7,872 nucleotides of DNA, taken from NCBI GenBank assembly GCA_012974295.1, contig JAAXQM010000093.1:1-7872 (forward strand), written 5' to 3'. This DNA comes from Dehalococcoidales bacterium (GTDB lineage Bacteria; Chloroflexota; Dehalococcoidia; E44-bin15). Each line of letters starts with the position of its first letter. Position 1 is the first letter of the stretch. The notes below the pieces were generated by a model. The model did not search any database. It had not been told where the DNA came from and was given only the letters and a program-made list of their open reading frames with translations. Of this stretch, positions 1 through 5,517 are shown in pieces. Made by a program: the position numbers and the translations under genes.

Positions 1-160
1 CGCCCACAATCCTGATCCACTTTTTATCTAAGAAAGCTTCCTAGGCATTTTGGCTTACTCCAGAATAAGCCTATTGGTCGATGTAGTTCAGTAATCCTAG
101 GAGGTAACCTGTATGCAGGTGTGATTTGTACAGTGAGGTTCAATATGAGGAGGTTAATAT
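1..160 (+). promoter_or_regulatory. Leader region upstream of dsrA
   Basis: This non-coding stretch precedes dsrA. It contains a 6-bp inverted repeat, GGCTTA (52-57) and TAAGCC (66-71), around an 8-nt loop, with no T-run after it, so it is not a clear terminator. The sequence TCCTAGG occurs twice (about 38-45 and 95-101). There are two strong Shine-Dalgarno-like sites. AGGAGG at 99-104 precedes a three-codon frame (ATG at 113, stop TGA at 122-124). GAGGAGG at 147-153 lies 7 nt before the dsrA start. I looked for -35/-10 pairs and found none worth calling, so the operon promoter may lie further upstream or be non-canonical. No gene end could be recognised in the first 100 bases. Confidence 0.4.
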
Positions 161-1333
161 ATGGATGATAAAACACCTATGATGGATGAGCTTGAGAAAG
201 GGCCGTGGCCCAGCTATGTAAAAGAGCTCAAGAAGGCGGCGAAGAAGAGTGACGCCGCAAAGGACCTAATAAAAGTCCAGGAACGGTCTTTCGAGGAAAA
301 AATGACTATGTGGAAACACGGCGGCATTGTTGGAGTCGCCGGTTACGGCGGTGGGGTTATAGGGAGGTACATCTCGAGACCTGAGGAATTTCCCAATGTT
401 CAGGCTTTCCATACCCTGCGTATTAATCACCCGTCTGGCTGGTTTTATAAGACAGACAGATTAAGAGAGCTTCTGGATGTATGGGAGAAGCATGGCAGCG
501 GTTTGTGCAATTTCCACGGTTCCACCGGGGACATTATTTTCCTGGGGACCACTTCAGAGCATCTGCAGCCTATCCACGATGAGATAACCGCAATTGGATG
601 GGATTTGGGCGGATCGGGTTCTGACCTGAGAACGCCGACCGGTTGCGTGGGGCCAGCGCGATGTGAATACGCTTGCATCGATACCCTTGATTTCATCTAT
701 AACATTACGATGGAATTTCAGAACGAGCTTCACCGGCCACCGTTTCCATATAAGACCAAGATCAAGGCAAGCGGCTGCCCCAATGATTGTGTGGCTGCCA
801 TAGCCAGGGCTGATTTCAGTATCATTGGCACATGGCATGATAACCTGAGGATTGACCAGGACGGCGTCAAGGAGTATTTGGACAGCGGGTTTGACGTACA
901 GGGGTTGGTTGTTAACAAGTGCCCCACAAACGCATTGGAGATGGTGAACGGAAAACTTGAGTTGGCATGGCCTGAGGATTGCGTAAGGTGCATGCACTGT
1001 ATAAACATGATGTCCAAAGCCATTAGGCCGGGAGTAGACAAGGGGGCCACCATACTGGTTGGTGCCAAGGCGCCCGTAATCCATGGAGCATGCCTCTCCT
1101 CGGTAATCATCCCGTTTATGAAAATGGAGCCGCCGTATACAGAGTTTAAAGAGCTCTGGTTAAAGGCAATGGACTGGTGGGACGAGAATGGTAGAACCAG
1201 GGAAAGGATATCCGAGCTAATCGATAGGGTAGGTATGAGGATGTTCCTCAGAGCCATTGATGTAGAGCCGGTACCTCAGATGGTCTATAGGCCCAGGGCA
1301 AACCCCTATGTTTTCTTTGACAAGGGTGTTTAA
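161..1333 (+). CDS. dsrA: Dissimilatory sulfite reductase alpha subunit (DsrA)
   Basis: DsrA is the alpha subunit of the cytoplasmic alpha2beta2 siroheme enzyme that reduces sulfite in the last step of dissimilatory sulfate reduction, passing the sulfur to DsrC. The 390-aa product shows the family signature throughout. There is a helical N-terminus (about 1-50) and a first ferredoxin-like sulfite reductase half-domain (about 52-150). The siroheme/[4Fe-4S] ligand pattern is C162-x5-C168 with C206-x3-C210. A ferredoxin domain (about 245-300) carries C254 followed by C274, C277 and C280, the usual DsrA arrangement. The segment CVRCMHC is typical of DsrA. The start is fixed by GAGGAGG at 147-153, 7 nt upstream. 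The protein is shorter than the roughly 435-aa Desulfovibrio form but has all cluster cysteines. It is the first gene of an operon with dsrB 97 nt downstream. Assignment is very secure. Confidence 0.98.
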   Translation: MDDKTPMMDELEKGPWPSYVKELKKAAKKSDAAKDLIKVQERSFEEKMTMWKHGGIVGVAGYGGGVIGRYISRPEEFPNVQAFHTLRINHPSGWFYKTDRLRELLDVWEKHGSGLCNFHGSTGDIIFLGTTSEHLQPIHDEITAIGWDLGGSGSDLRTPTGCVGPARCEYACIDTLDFIYNITMEFQNELHRPPFPYKTKIKASGCPNDCVAAIARADFSIIGTWHDNLRIDQDGVKEYLDSGFDVQGLVVNKCPTNALEMVNGKLELAWPEDCVRCMHCINMMSKAIRPGVDKGATILVGAKAPVIHGACLSSVIIPFMKMEPPYTEFKELWLKAMDWWDENGRTRERISELIDRVGMRMFLRAIDVEPVPQMVYRPRANPYVFFDKGV

Positions 1334-1359
1334 GCTACAGGCAATCCGTTAAATAGTAT

Positions 1360-1391
1360 TTCGGCCCAGGGTAAATCCGAAGGCCTTACCC
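1360..1391 (+). other. Possible alternative stem-loops in the dsrA-dsrB gap
   Basis: The 97-nt gap between dsrA and dsrB contains two overlapping inverted repeats that cannot both fold. One pairs TTCGG (1360-1364) with CCGAA (1377-1381). The other pairs GGGTAA (1369-1374) with TTACCC (1386-1391). A short T-run follows at 1401-1405, nine bases after the second stem, which is too far for a standard terminator. The dsrB ribosome binding site AGAGGAGG is at 1413-1420. The structure could be an mRNA processing or stability element, or could be chance; stems of 5-6 bp are weak evidence. Confidence 0.3.
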
Positions 1392-1430
1392 GATGAAGGA
1401 TTTTTAGATTCTAGAGGAGGATAAGTAACG

Positions 1431-2498
1431 ATGGCAACAACAGATATCGGACCCCCAGATTATAAGGAGATGCTACCGGAAGTAATAGCGAAGAATTACG
1501 GGAAGTGGAAATATCATGAGGATATAAAACCGGGGGTTTTGAAGCATGTGTCTGAAACCGGCGATGAAGCGTTTACGGTGAGATGCGGCTCCCCCAGGCT
1601 GGTTAGCGTTGACTTGATTCGGGACCTGTGCGATATAGCAGATAAATACTGTGATGGACACTTCCGGTTTACCAGCCGATACAACCCAGAATTCATCACT
1701 CCGAATAAGGATAACATCGAGCCAATAATAGCGGCTATAGAGAAGATAGGTCTTCCTGTCGGTGGTACAGGCAGAGGTATATCCAACATGATTCATACGC
1801 AGGGCTGGATACACTGCCATGGCGCAGCCACGGATGCATCAGGGGTAGTCAAGGCCATCATGGACGAAATGTATGACTACTTCGTTGGCAAGAAGACGCT
1901 TCCACAAAAGCTGAGGATCTCTCTGGCTTGCTGTCTCAATATGTGTGGCGCTATACATGCCACGGACCTAGCCGTCGTCGGTGTACATACCAGGGTGCCA
2001 ACGATAGATCATGAGCACATGACCGTTCTATGCGAACTACCCACAACCCAGGCATCTTGTCCTACAGGAGCTATTCGGAAGCATCCCGATCCCAATATCA
2101 AGAGCGTGACCGTCAATGACGACAAGTGTATGTACTGTGGCAACTGCTTTACCGTTTGCCCGGCAATGCCGATAGCCCACGCCGAAGGAGATGGAATAGC
2201 CATCTATGTCGGAGGCAAGGTATCCAATGCACGCAAGGCACCAATGTTCTCCCGGTTGGTTATTCCCTATATACCGAATAACCCACCGCGCTGGCCGGAG
2301 GTCACCAGTGTCTTAAAAAACATCGTCGAGGTGTATGCCAGCAATGCGCATCCCTTTGAGAGGGTAGGTGAGTGGATAGAGCGAGTTGGTTGGGAGAGAT
2401 TTTTCAAGCTTACCGGGATTCCGTTTGTTGAGCAGAATATCGATGACTTTGAGCTAGCCAGAGATACATTAAGAACCACGACTCAGTTCAAGTGGTAG
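1431..2498 (+). CDS. dsrB: Dissimilatory sulfite reductase beta subunit (DsrB)
   Basis: DsrB is the beta subunit of DsrAB; in solved structures the siroheme bound mainly by DsrB is the catalytic one. The 355-aa product has the characteristic WIHCH segment (C129) and the SLACCLNMCG segment (C167, C168, C172), which supply the ligands of the siroheme-coupled [4Fe-4S] cluster. A ferredoxin insert shows C210-Pro and then C233-x2-C236-x2-C239-x3-C243-Pro for a second cluster. Basic residues that contact sulfite and siroheme carboxylates are expected in the R78-R83 and R115 regions (FRFTSR, GGTGRG), in line with the family. The start ATG follows AGAGGAGG (1413-1420) with a 10-nt spacer. The gene lies between dsrA and dsrD and ends 13 nt before dsrD. 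Length and motifs are normal for the family, and no damage is visible. Confidence 0.98.
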   Translation: MATTDIGPPDYKEMLPEVIAKNYGKWKYHEDIKPGVLKHVSETGDEAFTVRCGSPRLVSVDLIRDLCDIADKYCDGHFRFTSRYNPEFITPNKDNIEPIIAAIEKIGLPVGGTGRGISNMIHTQGWIHCHGAATDASGVVKAIMDEMYDYFVGKKTLPQKLRISLACCLNMCGAIHATDLAVVGVHTRVPTIDHEHMTVLCELPTTQASCPTGAIRKHPDPNIKSVTVNDDKCMYCGNCFTVCPAMPIAHAEGDGIAIYVGGKVSNARKAPMFSRLVIPYIPNNPPRWPEVTSVLKNIVEVYASNAHPFERVGEWIERVGWERFFKLTGIPFVEQNIDDFELARDTLRTTTQFKW

Positions 2499-2511
2499 GG
2501 GGTAACGGGAA

Positions 2512-2751
2512 ATGAGCGGAAATGAGGAACTGCAGCAGAAGGTCATTGACTGGTTCACCAGAAACTCCCATGAAGGCAGGACGAAGTTCTACTTGAAGGA
2601 TGTAGTGAAGGGACTTATTGACGAGTACGAAAAGCGCGAAATCCAAAAGGCCGTCAATGATTGCACGGTCGCCGGGACATTGATGTACTTCTCAACCGGC
2701 AGCAGTACAATGCTGGTGCTTTCGGAGAATTTTCCCAAGAGCGTCACATAG
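2512..2751 (+). CDS. dsrD: DsrD, winged-helix activator of DsrAB
   Basis: DsrD is a small soluble protein found beside dsrAB in sulfite and sulfate reducers. It has a winged-helix fold but is known to act as an allosteric activator of DsrAB rather than as a classical DNA-binding regulator. The 79-aa product has the usual length. It shows the conserved TKFYLKD segment (residues 24-30) and the STGSSTM wing-region segment (residues 61-67), preceded by amphipathic helices. The start ATG lies 13 nt after the dsrB stop, with GGGGGTAA (2498 onward) as a modest ribosome binding site, so translation is probably coupled to dsrB. Its presence supports a reductive rather than oxidative Dsr pathway. Confidence rests on both motif and position. 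Confidence 0.93.
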   Translation: MSGNEELQQKVIDWFTRNSHEGRTKFYLKDVVKGLIDEYEKREIQKAVNDCTVAGTLMYFSTGSSTMLVLSENFPKSVT

Positions 2752-2781
2752 GTGACACCCAAGCAGGAGTAGCAATCCCAG

Positions 2782-4197
2782 GTGACTGTATTAAAAAAAA
2801 ATGGTGAAATAACGCGCTCCGGTATGTTGGTTTCCGCACCCCAGGGCCGTTCCGGCAAGACAATTGTTAGCCTGGCCCTGTGTGATATTCTCAGAAGGCG
2901 GGGCCTAACGGTTCAACCATTCAAGAAGGGCCCTGACTACATTGACCCCTCATGGCTAACGGCGGCAGCCGGTAGAGATTGCCGCAACCTAGATCTCTTC
3001 TTCATGCAAGAGGAAACGCTGTTAGCTTCCTTCCAGCGAGCTTGCCAGGGGGCGGACTTCACTGTTATTGAGGGAGCCATGGGACTCTACGACGGTTTCG
3101 ACTCGGAGTTGGGGAGTACGGCTCACCTGGCTCGTCTGTTAAACGTTCCCGTTGTTCTGGTGGTTAATACATCCCGGATGACCGGCAGCATAGCAGCCAT
3201 GGTGACGGGGTACCAGCGTTTTCAGCCAGATACCAATGTTGCGGCGGTTATCCTTAACAATGTTTCAGGCAGCCGGCATGAGCGTAAGCTAACAGCTGCG
3301 GTAGAGCAATATTGCGGAATACCAGTTGTGGGGAGCATACCCCGACATGCTGATCTCCATATGACTGAGCGTCACCTGGGTCTCATCCCGTTTCCTGAAG
3401 CCGGCGAATCGCAGTCCGTTGTCGAGCGTATTAGCCGTAGGCTTGAGCCAAACCTCGATATAGACAACATTCTGGCCATTGCCTGCAGCTTTGAAGCCCC
3501 CATAAGAGCCCCGTCTACCAGCCCAAAGGATAAAACCGGTACGGTGAAGATCGGGGTGATGCTGGACAGGGTGTTCAACTTCTACTACGCGGACAACTTT
3601 CAGGCGTTGAGTCAGGTTGGTGCTGAACTGATCTTTATCAACTCGCTACAGGATAGATTACCAGAGATTGACGGGCTTTATATTGGAGGCGGCTTTCCAG
3701 AGTTTTTCCTGGAGGAACTGGAGTCCAATTGCCAGCTTCGTCGGGACATAGCAGACGCTGTTGAGCGTGGTCTACCAGTATATGCTGAATGTGCAGGCCT
3801 AATGTATCTGTGCAGTGGTATCTGCTGGCAGGGCCGACGGCATGAAATGGTAGGAGCAATTCCTGCGGAGGTAGAGATATCACAGCGTCCTCAAGGTCAT
3901 GGTTATGTAGAGGCTGAGGTAATCGGGGAGAATCCACTATTCCCCATTGGTATGACCCTGCGGGGTCACGAATTCCATCATTCAAGGCTGTCCACATTAA
4001 GTGATCTAGGTTTTGCCTATCGATTGAAGCGTGGGCACGGGATAGATGGCGAGGTAGACGGAATCACATATAAGAATATGTTTGCTGCGTATACTCATCT
4101 GCATGCCCTGGGCACGCCCGAGTGGGCTGAGGCCTTCATATCGCTAGCATACAGGGAAAAGAAAACACGGCCCTCAGTGTCCGCAATAGCAGGATGA
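2782..4197 (+). CDS. dsrN: DsrN, siroheme amidase of the CbiA/CobB family
   Basis: The 471-aa product has the two-domain layout of cobyrinic acid a,c-diamide synthase. An N-terminal ATP-binding domain carries the P-loop APQGRSGKT (19-27), the family segment KKGPDYIDP (48-56) and EGAMGLYDG (97-105). A C-terminal class I glutamine amidotransferase domain carries GGGFPE (302-307), the nucleophile C337 in YAECAGLMYL and the catalytic-type histidine in YTHLHA (439 or 441). In dsr operons this homologue is DsrN, thought to convert siroheme to the siroheme amide found in DsrAB, using ATP and glutamine. A role in cobalamin synthesis is possible but less likely here, because no other cob/cbi gene is present. 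The GTG start is supported by GGAG at 2765-2768 and a 30-nt gap after dsrD. Codons 4-7 contain a run of nine A bases (2793-2801). The stop TGA (4195-4197) overlaps the ATG of a small frame. Confidence 0.92.
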   Translation: MTVLKKNGEITRSGMLVSAPQGRSGKTIVSLALCDILRRRGLTVQPFKKGPDYIDPSWLTAAAGRDCRNLDLFFMQEETLLASFQRACQGADFTVIEGAMGLYDGFDSELGSTAHLARLLNVPVVLVVNTSRMTGSIAAMVTGYQRFQPDTNVAAVILNNVSGSRHERKLTAAVEQYCGIPVVGSIPRHADLHMTERHLGLIPFPEAGESQSVVERISRRLEPNLDIDNILAIACSFEAPIRAPSTSPKDKTGTVKIGVMLDRVFNFYYADNFQALSQVGAELIFINSLQDRLPEIDGLYIGGGFPEFFLEELESNCQLRRDIADAVERGLPVYAECAGLMYLCSGICWQGRRHEMVGAIPAEVEISQRPQGHGYVEAEVIGENPLFPIGMTLRGHEFHHSRLSTLSDLGFAYRLKRGHGIDGEVDGITYKNMFAAYTHLHALGTPEWAEAFISLAYREKKTRPSVSAIAG

Positions 4198-4298
4198 GAC
4201 GGCGGTTATCGAAGGTGTGTCAGGGATGTAGGAAGGGTAGAAAAAGAGGCAAGGCACCAGTACTCATGCACAAAGACGAGACACGGTGCTATAAATAG
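4194..4298 (+). CDS. Candidate 34-aa basic Cys/His microprotein overlapping the dsrN stop
   Basis: An ATG at 4194-4196 overlaps the dsrN stop TGA (4195-4197) as ATGA, the usual arrangement for translational coupling, and opens a frame of 34 codons ending at TAG 4296-4298. The product is strongly basic (13 Lys/Arg of 34). It has C9-x2-C12 followed by H26 and C32, a spacing that could bind zinc or a similar metal (CX2C-X13-H-X5-C). It fills most of the 128-nt gap between dsrN and dsrC, and no other gene is seen there. I do not recognise a family. Caution is needed: an open frame of this length arises by chance roughly one time in five, the upstream AGG is a weak ribosome binding site, and a promoter-like sequence for dsrC overlaps its 3' end. 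It is reported as a candidate, not a certain gene. Confidence 0.35.
   Translation: MRRRLSKVCQGCRKGRKRGKAPVLMHKDETRCYK
4267..4295 (+). promoter_or_regulatory. Possible internal sigma-70-type promoter for dsrC
   Basis: TGCACA at 4267-4272 (4 of 6 bases match TTGACA) is separated by exactly 17 nt from TATAAA at 4290-4295 (5 of 6 match TATAAT), just upstream of dsrC. Transcription would start near 4302 and give a short leader holding the dsrC ribosome binding site. DsrC is needed in larger amounts than DsrAB in known sulfate reducers, so an extra internal promoter would make sense. This is inferred from base matches only. Confidence 0.35.
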
Positions 4299-4325
4299 GT
4301 TAAAAATTTATTAAGGAGGAGAAAA

Positions 4326-4646
4326 TTGCCAAAGGGTATACTTGCCGGAGTAGAGTTCGAGATTGATGAAGATGGTTTCATTCAGGAACCAGAAAAATGG
4401 AGCGAGGCTGTAGCGGAGGACCTGGCCAAAGACGAGAGCAGCATTACGCCTATGCCCCCAGACCAGTGGAGGTTAGTGAACTACATTCGTGATTACTACC
4501 TGCAATTTGGGGTTGCCCCACCAGTCCGCATGCTGTGCAAGAAGAATGACTTTGACCTGAAATACGTTTATGAAATGTTCCCCAAGGGGCCAGCCGCGGG
4601 AGCCTGTAAAGTGGCTGGCTTGCCCAAGCCTACCGGTTGCGTTTAG
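4326..4646 (+). CDS. dsrC: DsrC, sulfur-carrier substrate protein of DsrAB
   Basis: DsrC (TusE/DsrC/DsvC family) is the small cytoplasmic protein that takes the sulfur from DsrAB as a trisulfide bridging two cysteines, which the DsrMK membrane complex then reduces to release sulfide. The 106-aa product has both redox cysteines on the flexible C-terminal arm: C94 in GACKVAGL and the penultimate C105 in TGCV, separated by 10 residues. It is therefore a complete, functional-type DsrC, not a TusE-like form lacking one of them. The segments DEDGF (14-18), WSEAVAEDLA (25-34) and the region at 53-68 are typical of the family. The start is TTG at 4326, supported by AAGGAGG at 4313-4319 with a 6-nt spacer and by the expected family N-terminus; no in-frame ATG lies nearby. 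C71 is an additional cysteine. It ends the dsrABDNC set; a terminator follows about 150 nt later. Confidence 0.95.
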   Translation: MPKGILAGVEFEIDEDGFIQEPEKWSEAVAEDLAKDESSITPMPPDQWRLVNYIRDYYLQFGVAPPVRMLCKKNDFDLKYVYEMFPKGPAAGACKVAGLPKPTGCV

Positions 4647-4724
4647 GGGTGTCATTCGTTTGATTGTCGCCTGTTTGTGGAATAGATCGTCTATGATTGC
4701 CGCTCACTAGGCAAGGGGGGTGCA

Positions 4725-4784
4725 ATGTTACCCGCTTTGACGGAACATGGCGCCATCCGTGGTTGGAGCGCAAGATGCTGCTAA
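4725..4784 (+). other. Possible 19-codon leader peptide ending Cys-Cys
   Basis: Between dsrC and the terminator, a frame begins at ATG 4725-4727. It has the purine-rich AAGGGGGG (4713-4720) 4 nt upstream as a plausible ribosome binding site and ends at TAA 4782-4784. The last two codons before the stop are tandem TGC (cysteine) codons, 14 nt before the terminator stem begins. Leader peptides with runs of the regulated amino acid are known from attenuation systems, and cysteine-run upstream frames are known to control sulfur genes in some bacteria. I could not find a convincing antiterminator pairing, and the frame is short enough to be chance. Confidence 0.2.
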
Positions 4785-4798
4785 TAGGAGAAATAAGT

Positions 4799-4838
4799 GA
4801 CCAGAGGGTCTGATTCCTGATCCTCTGGTCTTTTTCTT
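4799..4838 (+). terminator. Intrinsic terminator after dsrC
   Basis: The stem GACCAGAGGGTC (4799-4810) pairs with GATCCTCTGGTC (4819-4830) over 12 bp with a single G-U wobble, around an 8-nt loop, and is followed directly by TTTTTCTT (4831-4838). This is a textbook Rho-independent terminator on the + strand. It marks the end of the dsr operon, or a conditional stop before the downstream CGGC gene. It is the strongest RNA structure in the window. Confidence 0.9.
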
Positions 4839-4840
4839 GG

Positions 4841-4874
4841 TTGAGAACTATAGTATAGGTCGAGAGTTCTAAAT
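4841..4874 (+). promoter_or_regulatory. Possible promoter/operator upstream of the CGGC gene
   Basis: After the terminator, AGAACT (4844-4849) and AGTTCT (4865-4870) form an inverted repeat separated by 15 nt. A -10-like TATAGT (4849-4854) lies partly inside it, but no good -35 sits 17 nt upstream (TGGTCT at 4826-4831 matches poorly). Because the terminator separates the next gene from the dsr operon, a promoter is expected here. The element could be an operator or chance. Confidence 0.25.
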
Positions 4875-4903
4875 AGAGGACAGCCGATAAGAAGGTGAAA
4901 AAG

Positions 4904-5263
4904 ATGGAAAAAGTGTTAATTGTAGGCTGTAAACGGGCAATGGATGATATTTGCATCGCTTGTTCCAGGTGTTTGGTAGCCTTTAACCGTAGAGAAGGTG
5001 AATTTTCCAAATATGAAGATGCGGAGATCCTGGGTCTATTAAACTGCGGCGATTGTCCAGGAGCAGCCATTGTACCTCGACTTGCCCAGGTTAAGCTGTG
5101 GAATGCTCATATGGAAGAGAAGCCAACAGTTGTTCATATAGCAACCTGTATTATGGACCACTGCCCGCACAAAGATGTATTGATTAGCAAAATAAAAGCG
5201 ACAGTGGGAGTCCCGGTAGTCGAAGGATCACATCCTTATAGACCCCAAAACGTTTTTGCCTAA
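4904..5263 (+). CDS. CGGC-domain cysteine-rich protein
   Basis: The product (119 aa from ATG 4904) matches the CGGC-domain family of small putative metal-binding proteins in anaerobic bacteria and archaea, whose reaction is not known. Eight cysteines are visible: C9, then C17-x2-C20-x2-C23, then C48-G-D-C51-PG (the family CGGC-PG motif, with Asp in place of the third residue), then C82 in HIATCI and C87 in HCPH. The C-terminal VVEGSH corresponds to the conserved EGTH segment. The pattern suggests a bound metal or Fe-S cluster. The start at 4904 is preferred because GAAGGTG (4891-4897) sits 6 nt upstream; a GTG at 4895 would add three residues but its nearest AGAGGA is too distant. No signal peptide or membrane segment is seen. 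The gene stands alone between the dsr terminator and a 254-nt gap. Position suggests, but does not prove, a link to sulfur metabolism. Confidence 0.85.
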   Translation: MEKVLIVGCKRAMDDICIACSRCLVAFNRREGEFSKYEDAEILGLLNCGDCPGAAIVPRLAQVKLWNAHMEEKPTVVHIATCIMDHCPHKDVLISKIKATVGVPVVEGSHPYRPQNVFA

Positions 5264-5517
5264 ATTACCTATTTCATAGGAATCGGTATATCTGAGGCAC
5301 TCTCTTTGAGATTTGACCACACTGGTACAGGAACACTTTGAGAAGTATATACCAATTGAGCACAATTGAAGTAGTATATACGAAAAAAATCGGTAAACTG
5401 CATAGAGCCCGTTTACTCCTGTCCTGTCGTGTAGTCACAAATTTATCTCAGCATATCCATTTATAACAGACCACAGGCCTTAATTTAAATACAGAGATTA
5501 TTTCAAGGAGGAACAAG
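5264..5517 (+). promoter_or_regulatory. Repeat-rich intergenic control region upstream of the flavoprotein gene
   Basis: This 254-nt gap has no credible reading frame but carries several short symmetrical elements. AGTATATAC occurs twice (5344-5352 and 5373-5381). Between the copies are two CAATTG boxes (5353-5358 and 5363-5368) separated by AGCA, forming a 16-bp inverted repeat. GGTATAT (5285-5291) is the reverse complement of ATATACC (5347-5353). GTAAAC (5393-5398) and GTTTAC (5411-5416) form a further inverted repeat. A promoter-like pair, TTGAGA (5338-5343) and CACAAT (5361-5366) with a 17-nt spacer, overlaps the CAATTG boxes, so a repressor bound there could block it. CCTAT/ATAGG (5268-5280) just after the CGGC stop is a small stem without a T-run. 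The strong ribosome binding site AAGGAGG is at 5504-5510. No regulator family is assigned: the boxes do not match FNR or Rex consensus sites. Confidence 0.4.

Noticed and set aside
445..1257. Long open frames on the - strand opposite dsrA
   Set aside because: They overlap a certain dsrA fully, have no ribosome binding site and encode no recognisable motif; they are shadows of the coding strand.
4254..4289. GCACC/GGTGC inverted repeat in the dsrN-dsrC gap
   Set aside because: Only five base pairs with a 26-nt loop and no T-run; too weak for a terminator or stable RNA element.
4747..4800. 17-codon frame overlapping the possible Cys-Cys leader frame
   Set aside because: No ribosome binding site precedes it, and the frame starting at 4725 has a better upstream context.
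4630..5070. 146-codon - strand frame spanning the dsrC terminator and the CGGC gene
   Set aside because: It crosses the terminator hairpin and the motif-rich CGGC coding region in antisense, and no family pattern is seen in its product.
5223..5237. AAGGAT/ATCCTT hairpin near the end of the CGGC gene
   Set aside because: It lies inside codons for the conserved GSH segment and has no T-run after it, so it is probably a coding coincidence.
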